Notes: a model not told the origin generated them from the letters alone. Positions 8,609-16,554 are shown, counted from the first letter of the stretch. The stretch is DNA of 64,000 nt from Cellulosilyticum sp. I15G10I2 (GCF_900095725.1 NZ_FMMP01000009.1:372001-436000), one strand, 5' to 3'. Made by a program: numbers and translations.

Positions 8609-9325
8609 CTATTTTATGGCTTTAATTGCTGTTTTCGCCTCTATCATCGCAGATAATTGTATTGTGGTCCCATTAATTGTAATTTCATGGGGTAAGAACG
8701 TATCTTCGTTAACTGACATTGCTTGGGTTAACTGTCCCTGCCTTTCGCCAATTATTAGATCATCTCTTAGTAATACTTTTGTGCTTCTTAATTCTTCAAA
8801 CTTACTTTCATCAAGGATTTCCGTATAGTCTATAGGTGCCGCTTCTCTAACCATTGTTTTTCCACCTTCTACCATTTCCTTGTCTATCGATAGCGCTTCA
8901 TCTCCAGATATTTTTCTTATGTCTAAGCTAGGTGCCATACCATAATCCGCTTCCCCCATCTTAATAATAAGTGACTCACCTTCACTATCACTTCTCTGCA
9001 ATTTGATAGCATTTCCTTTAGAAAGGTTCCTTCCTTTTATGGTAATTTTCTCTCCTGCTTGTACATTGAGTTTTTGATACTCTTCAAGATCTTGAAAGCC
9101 AAATAGTGGCACTGTATACTCTTTACTCTCAAGATCCTCTACCACTAATTCAAAATCCCTAACCTCTTTAATTCTCCCTTCTAAAACATTCAATTCAACC
9201 TCTTGTTTTGCTGCTATAAATTTAGCTGCCCCCGCCTGACGTACGGCTTCATTTGCAAAGATAGGTGTTGCTAAAACTACTGCCGATAAACTTAAAATCG
9301 TCGCTGTTGATAAAAATCTTCTCAT
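8609..9325 (-). CDS. Secreted protein of unknown function
   Basis: A 238-residue protein with a clear signal peptide (MRRFLSTATILSLSAVVLA, likely cleaved after ...TPIFA at about residue 24) and no lipobox cysteine. The mature part has two halves. Residues about 45-105 form a beta-rich segment (LNVLEGRIKEVRDFELVVED), reminiscent of OB-fold-like domains; the C-terminal half ends in a repeated beta segment including DTFLPHEITINGTTIQ. No enzymatic motif is visible. ATG follows AGGAGGAAGCGAT. It is encoded directly upstream of a two-component system on the same strand, so it may be its target or an accessory sensor (inference). Confidence 0.55.
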   Translation of the reverse strand: MRRFLSTATILSLSAVVLATPIFANEAVRQAGAAKFIAAKQEVELNVLEGRIKEVRDFELVVEDLESKEYTVPLFGFQDLEEYQKLNVQAGEKITIKGRNLSKGNAIKLQRSDSEGESLIIKMGEADYGMAPSLDIRKISGDEALSIDKEMVEGGKTMVREAAPIDYTEILDESKFEELRSTKVLLRDDLIIGERQGQLTQAMSVNEDTFLPHEITINGTTIQLSAMIEAKTAIKAIK

Positions 9326-9492
9326 ATCGCTTCCTCCTCATATTTGTTTTGTTTACATTTTCAAGTTTAATCTATTGTTGTGTCCGTTCTGTGTACTTAC
9401 ATGGAACTTTTAATGAAAGGTTGCAAAGTTCATTCTGCTACTTGATACCGATAGTATTCATCCCCTTCATTGTACAAATGATTAAGTGAAAG

Positions 9493-10038
9493 TTAGCATG
9501 TTTCTAATTTTATCAGTACATGATGAAGCATTTCAGACACTGATTGATAAGGGGTTGTCATATCATCTTTCAACCATGCCTCCAAAACGCCAAAGACACC
9601 AGCTACACTAAATAAAACTTCAGCTACATCTAATTCAGTAATAACATTTGAATTATCTGATAGTAATTTTTGATGAAAAAAATGTTTTATTTTTTCCATT
9701 GTTCTTCCCCCATTATCTGTGCGGGCAAGAACAAGAAAAACTTTGCGATTGGATTCCATATATTGGGTGAGTGTTTCTGTGAACTTTAATATATTCATCG
9801 TATGATCACAGTGGAAAGAAGCACAGTATAACTCTCCAAGATTATCAATTAATTCGTTTTCAAGATGTTCCATTAATTCATAAACATCTTTATAATGCAG
9901 ATAAAATGTTCCTCGTCCTAAATCAGCAAGTTTTGATATTTCAACGACACTGATTCGGTTAATGTTTTTTTGCTCTAGTAATTCTAAAAATGCTTTGCGG
10001 ATGGCTCTTTTCGTTTTTACAGCTCTTCTATCTTCCAT
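9493..10038 (-). CDS. TetR-family regulator
   Basis: A 181-residue regulator. The start is set at ATG 10038 because AGGAAAGG precedes it and because an operator-like palindrome (10073-10088) lies just upstream; a longer reading from a TTG at 10116 would cover that site. The N-terminal helix-turn-helix (residues about 5-50) contains TKRAIRKAFLELLEQKNINRISV and the recognition turn GRGTFYLHYKD. The remainder is a helical ligand domain typical of the TetR_C_8-like Firmicutes group. It is divergent from the GNAT gene at 10181 and likely represses both itself and that gene. Confidence 0.85.
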   Translation of the reverse strand: MEDRRAVKTKRAIRKAFLELLEQKNINRISVVEISKLADLGRGTFYLHYKDVYELMEHLENELIDNLGELYCASFHCDHTMNILKFTETLTQYMESNRKVFLVLARTDNGGRTMEKIKHFFHQKLLSDNSNVITELDVAEVLFSVAGVFGVLEAWLKDDMTTPYQSVSEMLHHVLIKLETC

Positions 10039-10072
10039 AGTGGCAACCTTTCCTAAACAATTTAACACTGAG

Positions 10073-10159
10073 TGTTCATCTATGAACATTCCTGTGCTAA
10101 TTGCCGATTGAGACAATTATTATGACGAATTATAATATACACATGTTCAATAGTCAACA
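10073..10159. promoter_or_regulatory. Paired TetR operators
   Basis: Two 16-bp sites with the same outer half-sites: TGTTCATCTATGAACA (10073-10088, a perfect TGTTCA-N4-TGAACA palindrome) and TGTTCAATAGTCAACA (10144-10159, one mismatch). They flank the divergent promoter region between the TetR and GNAT genes. Confidence 0.65.
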
Positions 10160-10180
10160 TCTATATATGGAGGTAGAAAA

Positions 10181-10816
10181 ATGATAACATACAGACCAGT
10201 AAGAGCGGAAGAATTAGAAGAAGTTACAGCATTGCTAACAGAATCCTTTTGTAATTACTCTTTTTTTGAAATGTACATGGATAATAAGGAAAAGCAATAT
10301 AAATTTCTGCGTGCGATTCTAGAGGTAGGAATCAAAGCGACTTATACAAAATACATTATCATGGTAGGTGTTCAAAATAATAAAATCGTTTCTGTGGCTC
10401 AATTGAAAGCCCCTGATACCTCAAAGATCAGCTTAATGGATTACGTTTTAGCTGGTGGTATTAAAATACTATTAGCTGGGGGATTATCGAATACCTTTGG
10501 ATTTCTAAAAATGCTAAAGGAAACCAGTTCTATATGTCATCATTTATCCGGTCGTGTATGGTATTTGGAGTTTTTTGCCGTTTCCGCCTCCTGCCAGGGG
10601 CAAGGTGTAGGGAGTAATATGCTTGAAAATTGTATTATACCTTATATACAAAAAAGTGGTGGAGGACTACTTACACTTATCACTAATTCAGAGCAAAATC
10701 GTGCATTTTACACAAAGAATGGGTTTGAAGAATTTCATGAAATGTTTATCCGTAGAAACGGCAAAGAAATTGGCAACTGGAGTTATCGTATGAAAATAGA
10801 GAAAATAACAACCTAA
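10181..10816 (+). CDS. GNAT-family N-acetyltransferase
   Basis: A 211-residue acetyltransferase. The acetyl-CoA binding motif is seen as QGQGVGSNMLENCI (about residues 147-160), preceded by the beta-4 strand WYLEFFAVSASC and followed by a C-terminal NRAFYTKNGFEEF signature. This layout, with an N-terminal MITYRPVRAEELEEVTALL motif, is common to GNAT proteins of unknown substrate. GGAGGTAG precedes the ATG. It is divergent from a TetR regulator and preceded by a paired operator, so expression is probably induced by the TetR ligand. The substrate could be an antibiotic or a metabolite; it cannot be told from the sequence. Confidence 0.85.
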   Translation: MITYRPVRAEELEEVTALLTESFCNYSFFEMYMDNKEKQYKFLRAILEVGIKATYTKYIIMVGVQNNKIVSVAQLKAPDTSKISLMDYVLAGGIKILLAGGLSNTFGFLKMLKETSSICHHLSGRVWYLEFFAVSASCQGQGVGSNMLENCIIPYIQKSGGGLLTLITNSEQNRAFYTKNGFEEFHEMFIRRNGKEIGNWSYRMKIEKITT

Positions 10817-10903
10817 TCCTTTAGCCCCACAAAAAACTTTACCTTACTATTTTCTTCGTATGTTGGTTAGAATATAGTCATACCAAAATAAAGGAAGGTT
10901 TTT

Positions 10904-11608
10904 ATGTGTATTAATATTTTAGTAGTAGATGATGAACAGCCTATTGCAGACTTAGTTGAAGTCTACTTAAAAAACGATAATTATAATGTGTATAAATTTT
11001 ATACGGGCAAGGAGGCCTTGGCGTGCTTGCCCCAGGTAACATTTGATCTTGCCATATTAGATGTGATGCTGCCAGATATAGATGGCTTTAAAATCTGTCA
11101 AAAGATTAGAGAAAAGTACTACTTTCCTATTATAATGCTGACGGCCAAAGTTGAGGATATAGATAAAATCATGGGATTAACCCTTGGTGCAGATGACTAT
11201 ATCACAAAACCATTTAACCCCCTAGAACTCTCAGCCCGGGTAAAAACCCAGCTTAGAAGGTACAAAAAGTATAACCCTGGTGAACACTTAGACGAAGTTG
11301 AAATATCCAAAAACGTATTTGATTTTAGGGGACTTGTCATTAACAAAGACAGTCACAAATGTACACTCTACGGCAACCCCATTACGCTGACGCCAATAGA
11401 ATTTTCGATTCTCTGGCATTTATGCGAAAACAAAGGCAAGGTCGTTTCTTCTGAAGATCTCTTTGAAGCAGTCTGGGGCGAAAAATACTTAGATAACAAT
11501 AATACTGTCATGGCTCATGTGGCACGGCTCCGTGAAAAAATGAATGAGCCTTCCAGAAAACCGAAGTTCATTAAAACTGTATGGGGGGTTGGCTATACCA
11601 TTGAGTAA
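10904..11608 (+). CDS. vanR: VanR-type response regulator
   Basis: A 234-residue OmpR-family regulator with receiver domain (D9/D10, phospho-acceptor D53 in AILDVMLPD, K in DDYITKPFNP) and winged-helix domain (about 135-232). The length, the receiver sequence and especially the next gene (a 364-residue VanS-like kinase) and the downstream vanG/vanT scar identify it as a VanR of the vanG type. AAGGAAGG precedes ATG. It likely binds the TTAAGA-N5-GTAAGA direct repeats found at 12710-12726 and again at 19053-19069. The gene symbol rests on context more than on sequence alone. Confidence 0.75.
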   Translation: MCINILVVDDEQPIADLVEVYLKNDNYNVYKFYTGKEALACLPQVTFDLAILDVMLPDIDGFKICQKIREKYYFPIIMLTAKVEDIDKIMGLTLGADDYITKPFNPLELSARVKTQLRRYKKYNPGEHLDEVEISKNVFDFRGLVINKDSHKCTLYGNPITLTPIEFSILWHLCENKGKVVSSEDLFEAVWGEKYLDNNNTVMAHVARLREKMNEPSRKPKFIKTVWGVGYTIE

Positions 11609-12695
11609 TAAAAACCGTCCCGTTCGTCATAAATTATCCAGAATAATCTTTATGAAGTTTTTTACTGCACTCATTCTTTATAGTATTGGGTTAGTTTTAT
11701 CACTTTTTTGGGCAAGGATGTTTTTTGGTTTATTTATTTGGCATAGAACATCAAACCTCTACTGGTTTTTAAAAGATCTCGATAATAACCGCATTCTTAT
11801 TATTCTATTTTTATGGGTAATAGGTGCCGTCATTATTTTCCTCGTTTACTGGCAAAAAACACTGGGCTATATCGATGTGATGCTGGAAGCTGGCAAGCAG
11901 CTTGTAGCCGAAGATGATACACTCATTCATTTGCCAGGCGAGCTTAGGGAGGTCGAAAATCAGATGAATCAGGTCAAACAAGAAGCACTGCGCAATGCGC
12001 GCTTAATCAAAGAATCAGAAAGACGAAAAAATGATCTTATTGTTTATCTTGCCCACGATCTGAAGACGCCTCTTACCTCAGTTATTGGCTATCTCACACT
12101 GCTTCGCGATGAGCAGCACATTTCTGACGAACTCAAAGCCCGTTACCTGGCAATAGCACTTAGCCGTTCGGAACGACTGGAAGACCTGATTAATGAGTTT
12201 TTTGAAATTACCCGCTTTAACTTAAGCAACTTAAGCCTAGAACTAAGCCGAGTCAATATGACAAGGATGCTAGAACAAATCGTTTATGAATTTAAACCTC
12301 TATTGGATGAAAAAAATCTAAGGTGTAATTTAGATATTGATCAGAATTTAGACATCCGCTGCGACGTGCCTAAAATAGAAAGAGTACTTGATAATCTTAT
12401 CCGTAATGCCATTAATTATAGTTTTGAAGATAGTACCCTCTTTATTAGTGCAAAAAAGAAATCGAGTAGCACACAGCTAAAGTTTAAAAACTCCGGAAAT
12501 ACGATACCCACTGAAAAGTTAAATCGTATCTTTGAACAGTTTTTTCGCTTAGACGCTGCCCGTACATCTAAGACAGGCGGCGCCGGTCTTGGGCTTGCTA
12601 TTGCCAAGGAGATTGTTGAGCTGCATCAAGGAACAATCATTGCACACAGTCAGAATGAGTCGATAGAATTTATCATCGATCTGCCATTTTTATAA
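11601..12695 (+). CDS. vanS: VanS-type sensor histidine kinase
   Basis: A 364-residue kinase with two membrane segments (about residues 16-38 and 68-88) flanking a short extracellular loop, then a linker and HisKA domain with LAHDLKTPLTSVIGYL, and HATPase with NLIRNAINYS and TGGAGLGLAIAKE. The start is TTG 11601, overlapping the vanR stop and preceded by GGGGGGTTGG; an upstream in-frame ATG (11544) would add residues overlapping vanR. Short-loop topology and length fit VanS of the vanG type (about 365 residues), which senses glycopeptides or wall stress. Its cognate resistance genes are deleted (see 12864), so it may now control only other targets such as the C39-like gene at 19247. Confidence 0.75.
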   Translation: MSNKNRPVRHKLSRIIFMKFFTALILYSIGLVLSLFWARMFFGLFIWHRTSNLYWFLKDLDNNRILIILFLWVIGAVIIFLVYWQKTLGYIDVMLEAGKQLVAEDDTLIHLPGELREVENQMNQVKQEALRNARLIKESERRKNDLIVYLAHDLKTPLTSVIGYLTLLRDEQHISDELKARYLAIALSRSERLEDLINEFFEITRFNLSNLSLELSRVNMTRMLEQIVYEFKPLLDEKNLRCNLDIDQNLDIRCDVPKIERVLDNLIRNAINYSFEDSTLFISAKKKSSSTQLKFKNSGNTIPTEKLNRIFEQFFRLDAARTSKTGGAGLGLAIAKEIVELHQGTIIAHSQNESIEFIIDLPFL

Positions 12696-12706
12696 TCTTT
12701 TTTCTG

Positions 12707-12835
12707 ATTTTAAGAAATTTGTAAGATTCCTATTAGAATAACTTAAGTTTTTCATAGTGAAAAATGCATAAACCAAACGCCTTGTTTTGTTACTATTTAA
12801 GTAGCACAGCACGGCGTTTTTTATTGCTGTCGTTA
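12707..12835 (+). promoter_or_regulatory. van-type promoter and leader with terminator hairpin, copy 1
   Basis: Direct repeats TTAAGA (12710) and GTAAGA (12721) spaced 11 bases are a likely VanR site. They are followed by a hairpin TTTTTCA-TAG-TGAAAAA (12748-12764) and a larger hairpin with stem AAACGCC (12775-12781)/GGCGTTT (12813-12819) and a T-run, which would terminate transcription ahead of the van scar. The same arrangement recurs at 19051-19180 with a different stem sequence. Confidence 0.65.
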
Positions 12836-12863
12836 CTTACTGAATATAAAGGAGATCAGATAA

Positions 12864-13135
12864 ATGGAAAAGAAAAAGATTGCAGTTATTTTTAGCGGAT
12901 GCTCTTCGGAATACGAAGTGTCCCCATCATCGGAAAGATATGTATGGATCAGCTGATGATAGATGTGACACAGGTTGAAGGGGTTCAAATGAATGACACT
13001 GTTACCCTCATCGGCAAAGATCAGTCAGAAGAAATATATTGTGAGGAAATAGCAGAAAAATGCGGCACGATTACCAATGAAATTCTAACTGGCTTAGGAA
13101 GCCGTCTAGCCTATCTAACAGCCAATGAATACTAA
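12864..13135 (+). pseudogene. Deletion scar of a vanG-type operon: D-Ala-D-Ser ligase start joined to racemase end
   Basis: ATG 12864 follows AAGGAGATCAGATAA. The first ~18 codons (MEKKKIAVIFSGCSSEYEVS) match the N-terminus of VanG-type D-Ala-D-Ser ligases. The reading frame then ends in TGA at about 12955. A second frame, from about 12921, reads PIIGKICMDQLMIDVT... to EY, the C-terminal part of the alanine/serine racemase domain of VanT. The join is near 12915-12925. So the 3' part of vanG, all of vanXY (if present) and most of vanT are gone, in an internal deletion that left the operon's two ends fused out of frame. The VanRS pair and promoter upstream are intact. Confidence 0.8.
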
Positions 13136-13217
13136 AGGAATGACCCTTTATGATAGTAGAACGAAAAATAAATCCTATCTCTTTAGTAGGCTTAAAGATC
13201 CCATCCCTTTGTGTGAC

Positions 13218-13553
13218 TTATTTTGTATTGTAAAACGTAATATACTTATCTCCCCAGATTTTAAGACTGTTTAATACTTCCGTGAAGTCCTTCCCAATAT
13301 CACTAAGCTCATATTCTACCTTTGGGGGAACCTGGGCATAAACAGTTCTAGTCACCATACCGTATTCCTCCAAGGTACGCAATTGTTTTGTAAGTGTTGC
13401 CTGTGTCATGTCCGGCAACAGTCTTTGCAACTCGTTAAACCTGAGTTTGTTCTCGCTTAAATGCTGTAGAATCATCAACGCCCATTTTCCAGATAATATT
13501 TTTTGCGCCGTTGCATAGGGGCACTTTCCAAATAGTTCTTCTAATGTTAACAT
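13218..13553 (-). CDS. HxlR-family regulator
   Basis: A 111-residue winged-helix regulator of the HxlR family: the opening CPYATAQKILSGKWALMILQHL segment, the recognition helix TQATLTKQLRTLEEYGMV, and the wing YAQVPPKVEYELSDIGK are all characteristic. The Cys at the CPYATA motif (residue 11) is the position used for aldehyde or quinone-electrophile sensing in relatives such as HypR and YodB. ATG follows AGGAGGCCAT. It is divergent from an NmrA-like oxidoreductase with a very clean double palindrome between them, so it is probably a repressor of both genes, induced by quinones or electrophiles (inference). Confidence 0.9.
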   Translation of the reverse strand: MLTLEELFGKCPYATAQKILSGKWALMILQHLSENKLRFNELQRLLPDMTQATLTKQLRTLEEYGMVTRTVYAQVPPKVEYELSDIGKDFTEVLNSLKIWGDKYITFYNTK

Positions 13554-13566
13554 ATGGCCTCCTTAT

Positions 13567-13605
13567 TAGTATCTTTTGAGATACATAGTATCTCAAAAGA
13601 TACTA
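13567..13605. promoter_or_regulatory. Double palindromic HxlR operator
   Basis: An 18-base arm (13567-13584) is followed by ATA and its perfect reverse complement (13588-13605). Each arm is itself an imperfect palindrome: GTATCTTTTGAGATAC at 13569-13584 and GTATCTCAAAAGATAC at 13588-13603. Two adjacent dimer sites lie between the divergent genes. Confidence 0.75.
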
Positions 13606-13722
13606 TGTATTAAAAATGATCGTACTTGTTTATATTAATGTAACCAAATATAATTAACGTATAATTAATTATATCACTAAAAATTGTGATACGCAAATAA
13701 CGCATATAGGGAGGTAGAAACT

Positions 13723-14595
13723 ATGAAAATGTTAGTAACAGGCGCAACAGGAAAACTAGGATCAAAGATTGTAGAAACTTTATTAAAAAGTGTGTCAGCA
13801 AGTGAGCTTGCTGTCAGTGTCCGTAATCCTGAGAAAGCAGAAGGATTAAAAAGCCGTGGCGTAGAGGTTAGACAAGGTGATTTTGATCATCCTGAAACAT
13901 TGGTGTCCGCCTTTTCAGGTATTGATAGGTTATTGATTATTTCAGCAGATGGTGATAATGCAACAAGAATCAGACAACATACCAATGCGGTAGCTGCTGC
14001 TAAGCAGGCCGGTGTTAAGTTCATTGCTTATACCAGTTTGGGCAATGCAGAGGAGAGCTCCTTATTCCTCGCTCCAGTACATCGCACAACAGAAGATGCC
14101 ATTTTAAAAACCGGCATTCCTTATTCTTTTCTCAGAAACAACTGGTACTTAGAAAATGAGATTGGAAGTATCCAAGGCGTACTGTCAGGATCCCCTTGGA
14201 TAACATCTGCCAGTACTGGCAAGGTAGGCTGGGCACTGCAAAAGGATTATGCAGAAGCAGCTGCTGCCGTACTGTCTGGCAGCGGAGGACACGACAATAC
14301 AATCTATGAACTTTCTGGAACTCCCATGACTCAAGAAGCATTAGCCTCTGCTCTTGGAAAGGTATTAGGCAAAGAAGTTCCAGTTCAACAGGTAGATGAT
14401 GCTGCTTATGCCGATATCATGAAAGGTGCAGGCGTACCAGATTTTGTAGTGCCTATGCTGGTCGACATCCAAAAAGCCATTCGAGAGGGTACACTGGAGA
14501 TAGAGAGTAATGATTTCGAAAAACTGCTTGGGCGCAAACCAACACCCCTTAGTGAGGGGCTAGAACAAATAATCAGCTCTCTCTCCAATAAATAG
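13723..14595 (+). CDS. NmrA-like NAD(P)H-binding oxidoreductase (QorB/YtfG-like)
   Basis: A 290-residue atypical short-chain dehydrogenase. The Rossmann motif is VTGATGKLGSKIVE (residues 5-18), followed by SVRNPEKAEGL and a QGDFDHPETL strand, as in NAD(P)H:quinone oxidoreductase 2 (QorB) and NmrA proteins. It lacks the YxxxK catalytic pair of classical SDRs. HRTTEDAILKTGIPYSFLRNNWYLEN is a family hallmark. GGGAGGTAG precedes ATG. Divergent HxlR regulation (13218) and a strong terminator at 14611-14644 make a self-contained module for quinone or aldehyde detoxification, a role inferred from relatives. Confidence 0.88.
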   Translation: MKMLVTGATGKLGSKIVETLLKSVSASELAVSVRNPEKAEGLKSRGVEVRQGDFDHPETLVSAFSGIDRLLIISADGDNATRIRQHTNAVAAAKQAGVKFIAYTSLGNAEESSLFLAPVHRTTEDAILKTGIPYSFLRNNWYLENEIGSIQGVLSGSPWITSASTGKVGWALQKDYAEAAAAVLSGSGGHDNTIYELSGTPMTQEALASALGKVLGKEVPVQQVDDAAYADIMKGAGVPDFVVPMLVDIQKAIREGTLEIESNDFEKLLGRKPTPLSEGLEQIISSLSNK

Positions 14596-14610
14596 GACTA
14601 ATCTTTGCAA

Positions 14611-14644
14611 AAGCGCATTATCCAGTGATTTGGATAATGCGCTT
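14611..14644 (+). terminator. Terminator of NmrA-like gene
   Basis: AAGCGCATTATCCA (14611-14624) pairs perfectly with TGGATAATGCGCTT (14631-14644), a 14-bp stem with a six-base loop followed by TATTAAT. Confidence 0.85.
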
Positions 14645-14660
14645 TATTAATGCTCCTTAT

Positions 14661-14780
14661 GATCTATACAGAAAAAACATAGACTTCCCGTTATTCATGA
14701 TGTTAATGTTGTTTCTCACAATCCTTTTCATATCCCACATTATGTTGAACAACTAAAAGTTAAAGATGTGGCATCTATAC
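14661..14780 (+). repeat. Structured repeat element, copy B
   Basis: Most diverged of the three copies. Hairpin 14663-14667/14679-14683 uses a different sequence from copies A and C yet keeps pairing. The loop segment 14670-14679 is complementary to 14707-14716 with one mismatch. The GTTATTCA motif (14690-14697) and the TTTCATATC ... GATGTGGCATC segments correspond to the long-range pairs of copy C. Unlike A and C it does not precede a same-strand gene; its right end overlaps the stop codon of the convergent SEDS-like gene. Confidence 0.6.
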
Positions 14781-16159
14781 TACTTAGTATTCAAATGAAT
14801 AATTATCTTTCCATCCATTATTTCAAATAAAGTATTTCTTGCCCCTGTAGATATAATTGTCTGTTCACGAGCCAAGTCACCTGATTTAAATACCGAAAGC
14901 ATTATCCCTATTAGAATCATATTTATTATTGTAGCTGTTCTCCCATAAGAAATAAGGGGTAGTGTCAGTGGCGAAAACAATGGGAACCCTAAGTTATTTG
15001 CAACATAAAGAATAACTTGTACTGTAAAAGCAATTAAGACAGAAGCAGCTATCAATCTTCCTAAGACATTCTTTTGCCTTAAAAAAAGCATAATAGCTCG
15101 GGTAATAAATAATGATATTACGATCATTATTATAATAAATGATATCCAGCCAAACCTATGTATTAAATAAGTTAGCAAATAATCATCTATACCTATGTAT
15201 GCAGTAGGCAACATAATACTTCCGTTTACTTCCAAGGTTCCTGCCCCAAACAATTTAGCATTTGCTATTATCTTTCTTGTTATATTTACCATATAACCTG
15301 CCCCCATTGGGTCAAGGGATGGATTGATGGTAATTAACAGTCTATTTAACCGATAAGGACTATTACTTATCATAATAAAAGCACTCATCACCGCTGTCAT
15401 AATCGTTGGAATATAAGCAAGCAGTAATCCATTTAACTTTTTAACATTAAAATTACCTTTACAAATAGAAAAGGTGAGTAGGATAAGATAACTCAATGAA
15501 TATAAAATCACACTGGAAAGACTCGGAATAGCCATGCCAATAAATAGGGTTATCCCCCAAAACAAACCACTTACAATAATCCCCAAATATCCTTTACTTC
15601 TCATACTATAAATTATTCCTGCAAAAGTTGTTGGAAAAAACAACAGCATAAACTGCGCATAAAAGTATTGTCCATTGACAAGAGGTGTTATCATCATTAT
15701 TCCGATTGTTGCACTTATAAGTCCAAAAAAGATTGTTTTAGGATACCTTCCTATAATTGTAAAATCTATAAAGTAGGCACCCACCATTCCCCCAATACCA
15801 AGTATGGTGCTGATAATACTCTTAGTCAGCATCTCCGGCCTATTAGAATCATACATGACAAATGCACGAATAATAAGTCCTATTAAAAGTATAATACCAG
15901 TCAGTATTATTATACTCCATTCAGTTTTAGGTCTATGGGTTCTATCAAGTTCCATTCCAACAAAAATAGGATCTCCCATTTCTGCTATTGCTCTATCCGT
16001 GGCCATTTCTTCATCTAACCCATTAGACATAAAAGCACTTTTTTGGTCAATAATATGATCTTCTATCTCTTTCGAAATGATATCATGAGCTTTTTTCCAT
16101 CTTATTTGTTCACAAACAGTTTTTAGGTATTCATTGATCTTAGTGGACTGTTGCAACAC
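14780..16159 (-). CDS. SEDS-like (FtsW/RodA/SpoVE family) membrane protein with permease-prefix domain
   Basis: About 459 residues. The start is GTG 16159 (or TTG 16156), five to eight bases after AAGGAGGT and overlapping the end of the PadR gene. Residues about 5-72 form a cytoplasmic 'permease prefix'-type helical domain with EIEDHIIDQKSAF and EMGDP, often found on proteins controlled by PadR regulators. About ten membrane segments follow. The C-terminal half matches FtsW/RodA/SpoVE: an extracellular loop ending in IDDYLLTYLIHRFGW, keeping the family Asp, and LPLISYGRTATIINMILIG in place of the usual ISYGGS motif. Family members are peptidoglycan glycosyltransferases; whether this divergent one is active is uncertain. 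Confidence 0.8.
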   Translation of the reverse strand: MLQQSTKINEYLKTVCEQIRWKKAHDIISKEIEDHIIDQKSAFMSNGLDEEMATDRAIAEMGDPIFVGMELDRTHRPKTEWSIIILTGIILLIGLIIRAFVMYDSNRPEMLTKSIISTILGIGGMVGAYFIDFTIIGRYPKTIFFGLISATIGIMMITPLVNGQYFYAQFMLLFFPTTFAGIIYSMRSKGYLGIIVSGLFWGITLFIGMAIPSLSSVILYSLSYLILLTFSICKGNFNVKKLNGLLLAYIPTIMTAVMSAFIMISNSPYRLNRLLITINPSLDPMGAGYMVNITRKIIANAKLFGAGTLEVNGSIMLPTAYIGIDDYLLTYLIHRFGWISFIIIMIVISLFITRAIMLFLRQKNVLGRLIAASVLIAFTVQVILYVANNLGFPLFSPLTLPLISYGRTATIINMILIGIMLSVFKSGDLAREQTIISTGARNTLFEIMDGKIIIHLNTK

Positions 16160-16490
16160 TTGCACCTCCTTGTAAAACCTGATTAACAGCAGAAGTGTAA
16201 GTCTTCCATTCATCCTTTTTCTCAGCAAGCATTTCCTTACCTTTTTTTGTAATACTATAGTATTTTCTCACTCTCCCAGTATCTGCATTTTTATCATATG
16301 AATTTATCATGCGCTGCTCTTCAAGAGTATGTAATAAAGGATAAAGCGTCCCCGCTTTTAGTGCAAATGTATCATCAGATTTTTTTGCAAGTTCCTCTAT
16401 CATTTGATAACCATACATATCTTTATCTTCAAGTAACTTTAGTATGAGCATTGTTGTACTTCCGGTTAGCAAACTTTTATTAATAGCCAT
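16140..16490 (-). CDS. PadR-family regulator
   Basis: A 116-residue winged-helix protein with the PadR signature: LTGSTTMLILKLLEDKDMYGYQMIEEL, the wing ALKAGTLYPLLHTLEEQ, and a C-terminal dimerisation helix (KEMLAEKKDEWKTYTSAVNQ). ATG 16490 is followed downstream by the SEDS-like gene, which it overlaps by about 20 bases. PadR proteins are repressors that often respond to wall-active compounds in such operons. A perfect 19-bp inverted repeat lies just upstream of its start, so it is probably autoregulated along with the SEDS-like gene. Confidence 0.92.
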   Translation of the reverse strand: MAINKSLLTGSTTMLILKLLEDKDMYGYQMIEELAKKSDDTFALKAGTLYPLLHTLEEQRMINSYDKNADTGRVRKYYSITKKGKEMLAEKKDEWKTYTSAVNQVLQGGASVATVH

Positions 16491-16507
16491 ATCACTTAAA
16501 CCTCCTC

Positions 16508-16554
16508 TATATAGATCATCTATATATCTGCATTATATATAGATGATCTATATA
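16508..16554. promoter_or_regulatory. PadR operator (19-bp inverted repeat)
   Basis: TATATAGATCATCTATATA (16508-16526) and its perfect reverse complement (16536-16554) are separated by nine bases, 18 bases upstream of the padR start codon. The pattern of AT-rich ATAGATNATCTAT arms is typical of PadR operators. Confidence 0.7.

Noticed and set aside
13136-13217. Gene or terminator after the van scar
   Set aside because: Only 82 bases without a stable hairpin or frame; nothing supportable.
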